Shown here: positions 1-14,200 of the stretch, in pieces
How the letters are laid out: each line of letters starts with the position of its first letter
Position numbering within the stretch: position 1 is the first letter of the stretch
Assembly: GCA_029204225.1 (NCBI GenBank)
Contig: CM055093.1
Location: 2,274,887 to 2,338,886, forward strand
DNA: 64,000 bases
Reading direction: 5' to 3'
DNA from: Diphasiastrum complanatum
Lineage: Eukaryota > Streptophyta > Lycopodiopsida > Lycopodiales > Lycopodiaceae
The notes under the pieces: model-generated
Told to the model about the DNA's origin: nothing
Database searches by the model: none
The model's input: only the letters and a program-made list of their open reading frames with translations
Translations under genes and position numbers: made by a program

Positions 1-170
1 GAAGAAAATAGCTAGGCTGCTTTTCCTTTGAGATTGCATATTCGGTGCCAGAATTCTGCAAAGAAATAAACAAATCCTTTATCTTTTGTACGAATGTGGT
101 CAGGGCTTTGTCGTCCCATTGTAGGTAAGTCAATTGGTCCTCCAAGAACATGACTGGATTTTGAGATCGA
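1..170 (-). pseudogene. Ty1/copia gag fragment (UBN2-type)
   Basis: Read on the minus strand, this edge encodes a capsid-like gag stretch containing LEDQLTYLQWDD followed by KIKDLFISLQNSGTEYAIS. The same family signature appears in Copia-2 at about 35.04-35.16 kb (LEDQLTNL, then WDGKDL and MRNLFISLHNS). In plant copia elements this region forms the virus-like particle shell. It is cut by the window edge and lies in the wrong order relative to the neighbouring pre-integrase fragment, so it is a rearranged scrap and not part of an intact element. Confidence 0.7.
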
Positions 171-173
171 GTC

Positions 174-461
174 TCATTCTTGGTTCATAGTTCTTCCCAC
201 AATTCTTTCGCATTTGAAGTCAATAAAAGATCTAGCATTATGTCGCCATGCATTGAAGACGCAATAAATGGAAAGACAATCTTGCAATAAATTATGATTT
301 GATATTTGCTGAATGCAATTTGAATTTAAATGGCCCAATCTGTGATACCACAACATATAATTTGAATCAAAAATAGTAAAAAGAGGCCACATTGACAAGG
401 GAAGAAGAGATGATGCGTGGCTTGGCATCCACTCTTTTGTATGAGGGTGGACAAATTTCAA
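174..461 (-). pseudogene. Ty1/copia GAG-pre-integrase fragment
   Basis: The 95-codon minus-strand frame contains LWYHRLGHLNSNCIQQISN, the typical LWH.RLGH motif of the copia pre-integrase zinc-binding region. Other parts of the frame are not recognisable. In an intact element this domain lies well downstream of gag, yet here the gag fragment at 1-170 is downstream of it on the same strand, so the two pieces are shuffled. A short remnant; no function expected. Confidence 0.55.
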
Positions 462-655
462 AGTTGTGAGCTTGTTTGTTACTTTTGAACTTGCAAACTA
501 AGTACGGATGGCGGATGCGAGCGTCATGGAGTTGTTTGGGTAAGCTTGCGAGCTTCTTGTGTGTTATAGACAAATTGATATCATCTCATTTTATTTTTTC
601 ATGCATTGTGAGAAATTGTATATGACTAATTACATAAATATATATTTTGTTGTAG

Positions 656-1610
656 TTTGTTCAAAAAAATGTTGCCTCCAAATAACACCATGGCGGCGTC
701 TCGACAAGAGGCCAAGAAAATGCTATCCGCGGTCGGCATGGATTACAAGAGTATTCATACATGTCCCAATGATTGCATCTTATATCGAGATGAGTTTGAG
801 GAGGCAAGCACGTGTCCACGCTGCGGGGAACACCGCTATAGGCAAGATTTACAAGGAGCGACCATACCCACCAAGGTGGTAAGACATTTTCCCATCATAC
901 CTAGGATACGCCACATGTTTAAGTGTAATTTCATTGTGGAGCTAATGACATGGCATTCGAGCAATCGTTTATCAAACAATACTATGAGGATCCCTACCGA
1001 TTCTCCAGCATGGAAGCATGTGGATGCAACTTGGCATGAGTTTAGGGATGAGGCTCGCCATTTGCATTTGGGGTTGGTGATGGATGGTGTGAATCCATTC
1101 GGTTTGCGCTCCACATTATGGTCCACTTGGCTGGTTGTCCTTGTAAATTACAACATCCCCCCTTGGCTAAGTATCAAGAAATGGCACCTAATGCTCGCCC
1201 TTCTTATCTCGAAAAAATATAAGGCAAATAAATTGGACGTGTATATGGCTCCCTTGATAGATGAGCTAAAGATTCTATGGCAAGGAGTTCAAGTGAGTGA
1301 TATATTAAGACCACTGAGACAAAGAGATTTTGTGGTGAAGGGGATCTTGATGACGATGCACGACTTTCCTAGATATGGGAAATGTTCAAGTGAGATATCC
1401 TTGCTATTGATTTGATTCATGGTATTATATTAAATTTTATGTGCATTCACAAATTTTCTCTCAATTCGAACATTGGACTCACGATTAAGTTGCTTGTTTT
1501 GTCTCAATGTAGGGCGCCAAAGTAGTGGCTACAATGCATGCCCCGTTTGTGGCGAGTATTTGCAAGCACGCCACTCACAACATAAGACAATAATTTTTTA
1601 CTATTGGTAA
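656..1610 (+). pseudogene. CACTA (En/Spm) TNP2-type transposase fragment
   Basis: The frame matches the conserved core of plant CACTA transposases: a cysteine pair segment (HTCPNDCILYRDEF, then CPRCG), RHFPIIPRIRHMF, the signature LGLVMDGVNPFG, a variant of the VVLVPYNLPPW motif (VVLVNYNIPPW), and VYMAPLIDELKILW. A probable acceptor precedes the exon (TTTTGTTGTAG ending at 655). A GT-AG intron at about 1390-1512 restores the frame into SSGYNACPVCGEYLQA, the next conserved TNP2 motif, before a stop at 1608-1610. The 5' exons and everything downstream, including most of the catalytic region, are missing, so it is a truncated remnant. Family assignment is firm; the exact splice sites are inferred. 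Confidence 0.8.
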
Positions 1611-2452
1611 AAGCATCTGTCAATTTAGCTGTGGTAAAACATGTTTTTAAGAGGAACCCCAATTGTAAGGTTCCTCTGATATGTCAAGCTACTACAACTG
1701 CCATATTCTGCCAATTAAGGTTACTTCTAAATACACATCAAATTTCTTTCAAGTGCTTTACGTAAATACAATGTCCCATGTGTATCCTCACATTTAATTT
1801 GCCATAGAATGCTTAATTTTTTGATAATTTCAAATCAAATCTATTGTCATATGAAGCATTTTCATTCTAATTAGAAGCCTTTTGTCGAAACAAACTTCTA
1901 CTCATATTTGTTCCCTTGCATTCGCTTTTTGACAATGTTGGCGCTTCAACAATGCAGGTGCAAATGCAAGTGCTGATAGGGATGGGTTTGTTCATGTTTG
2001 AGTACTTTCGTATAAAGTTCTTAATCTATGGTTAAGCTTTCGAGAAAAAAGAAAGAAAGAAAGAGATGGATAGTGGCATGTAACTTTGCATGTGGGAATA
2101 TTAGAACAAGCTTATTCACATGTATGTATGTTGTTGCCTTGTTTTTTTCTTTCTAGAAATTATGCAAACAGACAATGTGAATACATATTTGATAGTAGAA
2201 AGAGAGGGGGCTGCATAGACCCTCCATGTAAATAAACAACAATTGCAATATTTGCACCATTGATTGGATGCTCGTGTTTTCCTCCACTTTTAAGAATCTT
2301 CCTTTAATATCTACTTTGTCAAAGTCAACAAACTTCACTGATTGAGTTGAACACACATTATTGTCTTTGCGAGGCCAGGAAAAAAAAAACTTTGCACTTT
2401 TTGCACACAAAATCGATTTTCATATTTTCTGAAGGGAGTTGCTCCCACCTCA
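1611..2452. other. non-coding spacer
   Basis: AT-rich sequence with no convincing coding frame. It contains a short purine tract near 2046-2066 (GAAA repeats). No terminal repeat of the CACTA element could be recognised here. Confidence 0.5.
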
Positions 2453-2815
2453 TTGACAAAAATTTGGTTGAATTTTTTTATGGAAGGCACCTTTCGGGAG
2501 CTAGAAGGTGCACTTGAATTTTTTTGTAACCTTCTTAAGGTGCATGCCAAAGAAAGAAAGGGGAAAAGAGCGAGTACAAATGTTTGCATGATAGGGAAGG
2601 TGGCCTTCACCTTGGGTTCCCACCCTCAACGACAATCTTTTTGGGGGGTGGAAGATCCTTGGAAACGCACCTCCCCCCTTCAAGACACTTCCTTTACCGT
2701 TGAGTTTTTGACATATTTCATCGACTTCCTTGAACACATTGTACCTTTGAAAGGTAAGGCCAAAAACGTGTTTTTATCACAGCTTCACAAAGAGATTTTG
2801 ATATTTTGGCTTTGA
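2453..2815 (+). CDS. unrecognised 120-codon ORF
   Basis: An uninterrupted 120-codon frame with a basic middle (HAKERKGKR) and hydrophobic C-terminal half (FLTYFIDFLEHIV). I do not recognise a family. It ends just upstream of a copia reverse transcriptase remnant in the same orientation, so it may be part of the same decayed element or chance. No promoter or splice evidence supports it; treat it as low-confidence. Confidence 0.15.
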   Translation: MTKIWLNFFMEGTFRELEGALEFFCNLLKVHAKERKGKRASTNVCMIGKVAFTLGSHPQRQSFWGVEDPWKRTSPLQDTSFTVEFLTYFIDFLEHIVPLKGKAKNVFLSQLHKEILIFWL

Positions 2816-2826
2816 ATGTTAAACAA

Positions 2827-3145
2827 AACAAGGCTTGTGGTGAAGGGATATATGCAAAGTAAGGGTATAAAGTACGAGGACATATTTGGTAGACCACTGC
2901 GCATGATCATTGGGCTAGAGACATTGTTTTGATGGAGCCTACATTAGTGGACGCGAAATCAACATTTTTGAATATGGGACTAGAAGAGGAAGTCTATATG
3001 TAGGAACCTACTGCTTTTGTGATGCAAGGACAAGAAGACAAAATATTTAGACTATCAAAACCGTTTTGTGGCTTGAAGCCAGTACTTTGTGCATGGTATA
3101 GCCATTTTCACGAGTACTTTCTATTGACTTATTCATTCAACTTTT
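2827..3145 (+). pseudogene. Ty1/copia reverse transcriptase remnant
   Basis: Conceptual translation gives RLVVKGYMQSKGIKYEDIF, then after a frameshift LVDAKSTFLNMGLEEEVYM, a stop, and EPTAFV followed by a degenerate LKKSLYGLKQAPRAWY region (LSKPFCGLKPVLCAWY). These are ordered landmarks of the copia RT fingers and palm. The stop after VYM sits where related elements have Gln, consistent with CAG-to-TAG. The YVDD catalytic block is absent. A dead fragment. Confidence 0.75.
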
Positions 3146-3216
3146 TGACTCCTATGAAAACATGGTCTTTAGTTTACATTTAATATACTTTTTTTTGTTT
3201 GGAAAGTCAAGGAGGC

Positions 3217-5279
<2,063 letters not shown>

Positions 5280-8164
5280 ATGTCTACCAGCAAACGGTCG
5301 CTGATACCTTTTAGAAGCATAATAAGAGAGATCCAGGATCTAAAAGGCGGCATCGGGAGCCTTTCTAGAAGGAGCTTTGAGGTGAGGCTGCCTTACCATT
5401 ACAGATCTCGCTCGCATAGCGTAGTGCTCGACGAGAGCCAATACGAGAAGGAGTCTATAGAGCAGAGCAACTGGGCCAGTATGCCGCCAGAGCTTCTTAC
5501 GGATGTCATTAAACGGCTCGAATGTAGCGAAAGCTCTTGGCCCTCTCGAAAACATGTTGTTGCTTGTGCGGCTGTGTGCAGTACTTGGAGAGAAATAACC
5601 AAGGAGCTCGTGCAGGCTCCAGAGTTGTCCGGAAAGCTGACATTTCCTATATCACTGAAGCAGGTTTCCCCTCTCCCCCCCCCCCGGCTTATACATCCTT
5701 TATTTCTAGGTTAGAAAGATATTCAACATCATTTTTCAAATCTTAGTAGATTGTCGGGGAAAACTTATGAAGTTGGGTCTATGTATTTGCACGTTGCAAT
5801 GTAATTTTATTGGAGGCTATGTTGCAGCTATTAGATATGCTCGAATGCACAGCTTTCCAACATCCAATCACGAGCATTTCTGAAATTTTTGCGAGGAGAA
5901 TCAATTACTCGTGAATGATTGTGCCTGAGTCAATAGGATCATCATCTATGTGCCATGCTCTGAGATTTTTTGCGGAAACATGGGAGCGGTAGCACAGTAA
6001 TTTCATCCACTGCTCAAAGGGAACAATGAGAAGATTTGGAAAGGAGCTGAAGGGATGGTGTTGCCTTCTGGTCGAATCACTTTTTTGATAGACCACTGTT
6101 GCCTATTTGTTACTTACTAAAGTTCTATTCAAGTGTAGCTTCAGTCTGGTTAAACTACTGAGTAGGAGTTTCCTAGAAGTTTAATGATGATTGTGAAAAT
6201 CCTAAAGACGTCAGTACTTAGTTGTGTATGGACAAACCGTAATGGTAGCGGTACTTCTACGTATATAGGTACTGAGGTGGGACTTAACTGTATCAAAATG
6301 TGTATAAACTATATGAGAGACTAGTACTTTCAGTGAGATTGTCTAGAGAGATCATCCCATTTGTTGCCGTGGTCCTTGTTTCATACGTTTGTTGGGCAAG
6401 ACCGCTTTATAGGTGCTAATTCATAGTAAAATTGGTAAGGCTGAGAACGATCTACTTAGATTGTCCAGTTCCTGGTTACGATCAATTAGATCAGGTAAAG
6501 CTGGGAAACCTTGAAACATGTTCTAGTAGGTTAGATCATCGTTTATGCTACCTTATATTGGTTTGAAATTCTTCTTCATTGTTGATGATCCTTAAGGATC
6601 CTATCTTGCCTTTGCCTTTTTATACCGGTTCGAAACCAAAAAGAGAAACAAAGCCTTTTTTGCTTTGATCAATGTGTCAGGTTTGTTCTTACTTGTACCA
6701 GCTTTGGTTTATATGAATTGGAGAAGTTCGTTGAGCTTTTGGAATCAACTGTCCTTAACAAGTTCTCATTATTTTTGTAACACATTTGCACTTTCTGTTA
6801 AGTTCTCATAGAAAATTTGCTGATACTCTTTGTTGCTGCACAAATCTTTGACAAGCAATACAGGGCTGGGTTCTGATATTGTATGACACTGACATGTTTT
6901 TGCTTTATCACTACCTTGGCTTATTTGTTTTCTGCCCAATGCCTCACATAATTTGCTGCTGATTAGCTATTCTCATGCTCTCAGAATCATTTTGCATTAT
7001 TGGTATAGAAAAATTGTTGAAAGATGAATTGGATGCATTGTGCTTGCAGCCTGGTCCACGAGATGCTCCAGTGCAATGTTTTATAAAGCGGGACCGAACC
7101 ACATCAACGTATAACCTTTATCTGGGCTTATCTCCAAGTAAGTCAGCAACATCTAGTCTTTTCTTTGTGTGTTTGGAAGAACTTTTGGTTACATAGATAT
7201 TATTGGCACCCCCTTGGGCCGTGGGCACCACTTTTTAATTTGACCAGATAGTTTAAGCACTTGGGGGCCCTTCATTGATTACTTCACCTTTTTCACCTTC
7301 GCAACAGTCACTCTTTCTGTATTCTCTTGCGTTGATTTTCTCATAACGTGCTCCAGAAAAAGTGGTTGTGATCGACTTCGTACCATCCTTAAATCTTTAT
7401 TTATGTAAGGTCATTGAATGATTGGTCATAGTTTGAGGTTTAGGAGGAAATGCTAAAAATTATTTTTTAGCTCCAATTTTCTTCAGTGGTCAGAACTTGG
7501 TTCTATGATTAGATCATTGGATTCTTTTATTTGGTTTGCTGAAAGCAAGCTGTCACTGGCAGATTTATTTGCAACAAGGTCAGGCCCTAGTTCATGTATT
7601 TCAAAGTTATGGAGCTTGCAATTTTCTTGTACATTTTCCTGCACATTTTAGGAGACTTCTACATCACTATCTCTCTCCTAAAACAAGGCTGATCCATAGA
7701 TGCACTGCGTTTCTGAAACGCGTTTCGGAATCGCGGTTCAGAAATGCATTTTTGAAAATTTCAAAAAAAATTCTAGAAACGTTTTTTAATTTTTTTTTTT
7801 GGCTTTTTTTTTTGGCAATATGGGTATCAGATGAAAGCTCTAATTAAGAGCATAATTACTGTGTAGTTTGCCGAATGTTTCGGGTGCAGGATGGTCTAGT
7901 TTAGGTGCATCAACTCCCACTGGGGTTTACGCTATGGCTTCTTTCAATATAAAAAATCAATAAAAAAACATAATGCCCCAAAATTCTCCCTCCTCTCTCT
8001 CTCTCTCTCTCATTATCTCTCTCAGATCCAACAAAAACTAAACAAAAATGCTGAATCATGCTGAACAAAAACCATGCTGAATCTTTTGAACCAGTTACCA
8101 TACTGCATTGTGCTTAACCGTACTGAAACATCTTCCAACCATATGGAATCGTTTTTCAACTATA

Positions 8165-8228
<64 letters not shown>

Positions 8229-11200
8229 GAACAGTACTGAATCATTACACTGATGTGAATAGGTTCATCATAATATATAATATTGGGCCACATGGCACCA
8301 AAATGGGATACAATGATGTTCCATGAACGTAATGAAAACTACACAACTAAGACTCGTCAGAGTCATGGTAGGAATTATCATCTGAATTTGTGCCTGACTG
8401 CAGATCCCAAGGGTCTGCAGATGAATCGGAATTGGAGGGAGCCATATGCCGTGGTGTGGCCCTGGCTCTGTTGCGTGATCTGGCTCTTTGCTGCGTGCTC
8501 TGGCTCTGGATCCTCCCCTTGCCTATACCTCTGCCTCTGCCTCTCTCCCCTCCTCTGGCCCCCCTCTGCCTGCCCCCACCCCTGTGTCTACCCCTGCGTG
8601 TCAGGTCGTTGTGATCCTACGCCCTGGATGGCCCTACCCACTGTGATGATGCCTGGCGAACGGCTGCCTGTGATGCTCCACTCTTATCTACAAAAAGCGA
8701 ACTCAGCCCCCTCCTACCAGAACCTCTAGGTCTCCCTCTAGACCTACGTGCATGAATGGCTGGCTCCTCCTTTGTCTCGGCATCAGGGTCCACCAGCAGG
8801 TCAGCTAGGCCATCCCCCTGTGCCTCCGCCCCCATCTCCTCATCCTCTTCCGTATCCCCCTCAACCCACTCCTCCTCCTGATAGTCAGCCCCGAGCTCCT
8901 CTCCACCCCTATCCCTCTGCTTGTCTACCCTCCTGGAACGCCGTAAAGCCCGTGCGTCAGCCTGTGCCTATCTATAGAACTCTCTATAGATCTCATCATC
9001 CATCTCCTTCTGCGTAGGTGGTGCTCGAGGAGCAGCAGCTGCCGAATCCACCAAGCAAGTGTCAGGGTTCACCTGCAACCAAAAACATTACATTGTTGTC
9101 AGGCAGGTATTTTGCAATTCATTGCATAATTCGAAAGCAATTCAATTCGTCAAAGCATAGCAAGAAACAGGGGGTAATGATGTGACTCACCTCGAGCATC
9201 TAGCCCCCTCCTCGTGTGCGCCTCAGCATACGGCCGTTGGTGTTCACAAACAACAACCGCCTACACTGCTCGATAAAAAACCTGTTCCTCTTCTGCGTGT
9301 GATACAAGGCCCAGGTGCTCCAATTCCGCTTGCAAGCTGCTGCTGAATAGTCCTGTGCAAGGACTCTCTCGGCCAGTTGCCGTAGGTCACTTGTGCTGCG
9401 CCCGTGGTAGCCCCACCATGTAACGGGCCTCAGCTGATCCTCCCTCCGCCGACTCTGCTCTCCATCGAAAGGAAACTGGTAGCGCTCAAAGATGAGCAGT
9501 TGGCATGCAATGTTAGTGAGCATCAGACCTGTTGGCAGAAGAAAAAACATGGCACTTGTAAGTCCCCTCGAATTCACACACTAGCAATGAGCACACTTCC
9601 GTCACTACTGTAGTATTTAGGCTACCAAGCAATTTATCACATGTACCTGGTCCAGGCCATACGCGCTCCTTGTACTCCACCCATCCTCGGTGCAGCTCCT
9701 GATTGTTCCGATCCTGAGTCTCGCGCCACAAGGGGTGCAATATGTGGGCTACAACGTGGATGGGTTGGTGGAAGTTGTCCCATCTGGCCTCCCAGATACG
9801 CGAGATCTCGCGCCTCCTGCAGGAGACAAATTACAACAATCAGGTAACCATAGCATAAAAGAAACGCAACAGACTTGAGTGAGAAACAACAAACTAGACA
9901 TTGAAGAGTCATACTTGTGCTTGTCCAAGGCTGACGTCAAAATCCCCTCGTTGATGCGGTCCATGAACTTGGAAATGAGACCGAGAGTGCACCCCTCACG
10001 GTCTACCAGGCGCAGCACTTTGAAAATGGGTAGAAGGACCGTAGTAATCTCCTCAGACGTGGTGTCCAGAACTTATCACCGAACACAGTGGACCCGAAAA
10101 ATGCCGCATGTGGGACATCCATGAACTCTCGAAAGGCCTCACTAGAAACCATCCGCCGCAATGCGTCGTTCACTTTTGTCAATCGCTCTAGCACCAAGAA
10201 GTAAAACGCAAAGCGTGTGGGTGCTGGCTTCTTCAGGTTTAGGTGCAAGAAGGTGCGGAATAGGGCCAACACACGCCTCTTCCTGGTAACAAAAGTGACC
10301 AGGCGCATGGCCGTAGAAGTGACCTGCAACATAGACATCCAGTAAGAAGTTTAAACAGTAGTTGAGATGTGTTTAGCAGCATGGAGCAGGCGTCAATCAA
10401 AATAGCATAGCAAATGGAGAAACCAATACCTCTTTGATCCATGGAAGTGCACACAGGTCATGGATGAGCAAGTCTATGCAATGTGCAGCACAGGGTGTCC
10501 ACACAATGCTGGGGTGCTCCCTCGTCATAATCTCTCCCATCTTTGCTTGCAGTTCAAAGCATTGTCCGTGACAACTTGAACCACATGCTCCACCCCAATG
10601 TCAACAATAACATCTCTAATAACCTCCCATATGAAATCGGCTGTGATGGCGTCACCACCTCGAGTGGCATCCATGCCACGTAGGAATACTGTGCCAAGCG
10701 GGCAAGAAACCAAGACATTGATGACGGATCGTCGACGAATGTCGCTGTCCATCCATCACTCAATATCGTGCATCCATACTTGCCACAAAAGACCCATTAG
10801 CCACATGCAAAAATTGCGTCACGAGTAAACCCTAAACGCATGCAATGGGTTTAGGGAAACAAAGTACTTACATCTGCCAAGCTGAGCGAATGGAACTCAG
10901 CTCCCGCGTGATGGTCTCCTCCTCCTGAGGAAGTCCTGCCTCGCAATGCCTCTCGTCTGGGAGGCGTCCATGTAGCATCCACGGCTGCCATCTGTGCGCA
11001 AAACTCCCTGAACACCCAAGTGTCAGCAACAACAAAAGGAATGTTGCACTCGTAAAAGAACTGGCCAACAAGTCAAGTGCACCGGGCTTGCTGCTCTCTC
11101 TGCCACTCGCATCGATCAAGGGTCTGCTGTCTGGGCCTAACCTCTCTCTGCTGTGTATATGGCGCTCGTGGTCTAACACGCGAACTGGATGGCTGATCTG

Positions 11201-14200
11201 TGGGTGTATCACTCTCTTTGGGAGGACCTGTCGAAGCACGTGCTACATTTGCCGCCGAAGAAGAGGAGGGACGAGAAGGACCCGCTGTCGCTGATCCAAC
11301 CTGCTCATGTGACTCTCTCCCCTCTGAACTAAGTCCTGCTGCTGCGGGTGGAACTCGAGGCCTCGCTTGGACCATGCACTGCACCTAAACCCCGCCCAGA
11401 ACGTGCTCTACTAGGCTATGCACCCATAGTAGGCCGTGCTTGCCTAGCTGTGAGCCCTGCCTGTGAACCTGCAGCTGTTTCTGCTCCCTGTCCCTGTCCG
11501 AAAACCTGTGATGCACCATCAAGCCCCTATATGATAGACAACCTCTGCCTCTTCTCATCAAAAATCCTGGGGCGATCAGATATGCCCAGTGCCCGCCCAC
11601 CCGGCCCTTTGACCCTCAGTAAGTGAGCCCCAACCTTGGTAAGTGATCCTGTGAAGAGACCACCACAATGCAAGCATCTCCTTGAAATGCAGCATGAAGG
11701 AAATTTGCTTTGAACGCCGCTTGGAGCATTGCTCCCCAACATGGGAATGTGAGGAAACATGGGAGAACACATTCCCAGACACTCTGAGGCGTTCCCCTAG
11801 TATCAAGTTTTGGGACCGTAATTTCTAGCTTTTAGCCCTTTTTGTTTTTTGTTTGTTTGTTTGGAAAATGATCATATATGATGATGTGGCATTCCCGCAT
11901 TCCGTCATTCCCCCCTGCCTAAGGAATGTTTCCATTCTGGGGGTTTGGATGTTTCCTTGCTCCCACTCCTTGGCAAATAGGATTTTTTGTGAGATAGACA
12001 ACTGTGACAAAACAACCCTTTGCCATTTCGTTGAGAAGCCACGCATTGAAGACCCATGTGGAAGTTTGTGTAAAGAACAATTGTAGAACGCAAACGAGTG
12101 CTCAAAACACCATTTTGATGAATTGGTGAAGCGTGGTAGAAGGGCATTGTGAAGGCTAAAAACATTCATGCTGGCAGTTGAAGATTAGAGCATGAAGATA
12201 CATCCATTGCTAAGAATTCTAGCATTGGAGGAAGAGCCTTGAAATGCATCATGAAGGAAGTGTGCTTTGGGGTCCAGTTCCAAGCAATCCAAGTCGGGGA
12301 CTTCCAGAATTTACTGGTTGTGAAGAAGTCTTTGAAGTTGAACACTTTCTTAGTTCCCAGGTGTTTTTGGATTGTCTCAATTCAAATTGGTTGCAATTTT
12401 TTTTTTGTCAATGTTCAAGTAGTTGTAAAGCAAAAAAGTTTCAAATTTTTATATTGAGAAAGGCTTAAAAAAGGAAAAGAATATGTTGAAACTTCTTGAT
12501 TCAAATTGCGTATGAAGTCTAATTGATTCAGAATCTTTTGAATTGAGATTTGTTGGAACCAATGTTGCAGCAGATCGTGGTCCGCTGCAAAATCGTTCCG
12601 GATCATTTGCAATACGCAACCTGGATTGCTTTTTTTTTTTTGTGGAAAAAAGACTAATAGCTAAAATTTTTTTTGGCACTGTATAATGTACTCATATTTT
12701 GCTGAGCATGTTGAGTTGACTCATGTTTTTGTCACAAGATCTGAGATGGGTGATTGTGCTTCATAATTGTTGTTGTTCAATATGGTTCCATGTGATTTCA
12801 TTTCTTATAATACAGAAATAGACATGTTTGATAAAGGATCACTTAATGTCCTGAAATTGGACCACACTCCTCTTGGAACTCCGGGCAAACTAGGTAAGTA
12901 AATTGCTCTTCAAAACACCTTTAACCCATATTGGTACCAAAAAAGAAAAGCAAAAAACATTGCGTTCCGGGAAACCCTAATGGGAAATCCGGGATCACGT
13001 TCCAGGTTCCGGATCACGCTCTGGAACGTGAGCTGCATCTTTGGTTGGATCTATGGAAAAAGTGTTCCATAAAGACAACAAAGAAAAGAGACTCAAATGA
13101 CACAAGTAAACACATCCTAAAGGTCAATCATATCCTACTCTAGATTTCAAGTGGATCACAAGGAGTCTTTCAAAGATTATTGTCTATTGAAAAAAAGGCT
13201 GTAGGACCTGAGGCCATGCCAGTCAATTACACTGTACTTTCGTCTCGCTGCACAGACTGCCCAGAAAGAGACTATATGGATCTGACAGTAGAAAGTAAAA
13301 AGTCATCAAATTTGCTAACTTGAGGCAATTTTCTGAATTCCTCAAGTCCTTATGTCAAGTAATCAATCATCAATAAGTCCCAGAGTTATTGGCTGTCCAG
13401 ATTGTCTGTAGAGAAAGAAATGTTTCCTGCAAATTGTGACGAAGTACAATCTTGCTTGTACTAAGATTTACCATACTTGAGAGTGAAACACCAATCTAAG
13501 TTATGCCAAGTTGTCGAAGGTCATTAGTCTGATAAAGAGGTTGTTGATGGGTGGATGTTGCTTTATCTCAGCAGTCCCTTGTGGAATATCGAAAAATTCC
13601 TTTTCAGGTCCCTATCTTGACTCCTCTATCTATGGCAATTAAGAGATGCCCTATATCTATTTGTATCCTTTTGTGTTCTCTGATAATCTGAAGTTTTTCT
13701 TGTCAAGTAACTGTACCGTAGCTAATTCCAAGTTTGGATTTTACCTTAGCAAGATTCCACAATACTCAAGGATTTTACCTTAGCCAAGAAAGTACATTTT
13801 GGATGGTTACTTGGGCCTTGAAGAGCCAGCTTGCACCCGAATTCACAGAATTTTGGATTTATTGCACTGCCCTCTCCCCTTGAGTAATGGGGGTATATGC
13901 TTCAATGACTTAGCATGCATGACAATTGTAATACCAATTCGTGTCTTTCCAACTTTGTTGCTCAATCAAATCACCCATGCATGTATGTGATAGTTCTTAT
14001 ATAACCACTTTAGAGGTAATCTCGCATGCACGAGTAACATTGCGTGGCTGCCCCATTTCTTTATACAATTTAGGATCTAACAGAAACAGATTCACTTTAA
14101 GCCCGTAAGATATGGCCAAAAATTTCATACGGTGCTTTAACCAAGAAAGAAGCTCCCATTTATGAAAATTCCTTGCTAGAAGTGTCAAATACTCAAGTCT

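Noticed and set aside
5340-5602. Minus-strand ORFs opposite TLP exon 1
   Set aside because: Shadows of the F-box exon; the + strand frame has clear homology and splice support.
8283-9017. Cys/Pro-rich + strand ORFs (8283-8729, 8748-9017)
   Set aside because: They are antisense shadows of the Arg/Gly- and acidic-rich tail of the hAT transposase.
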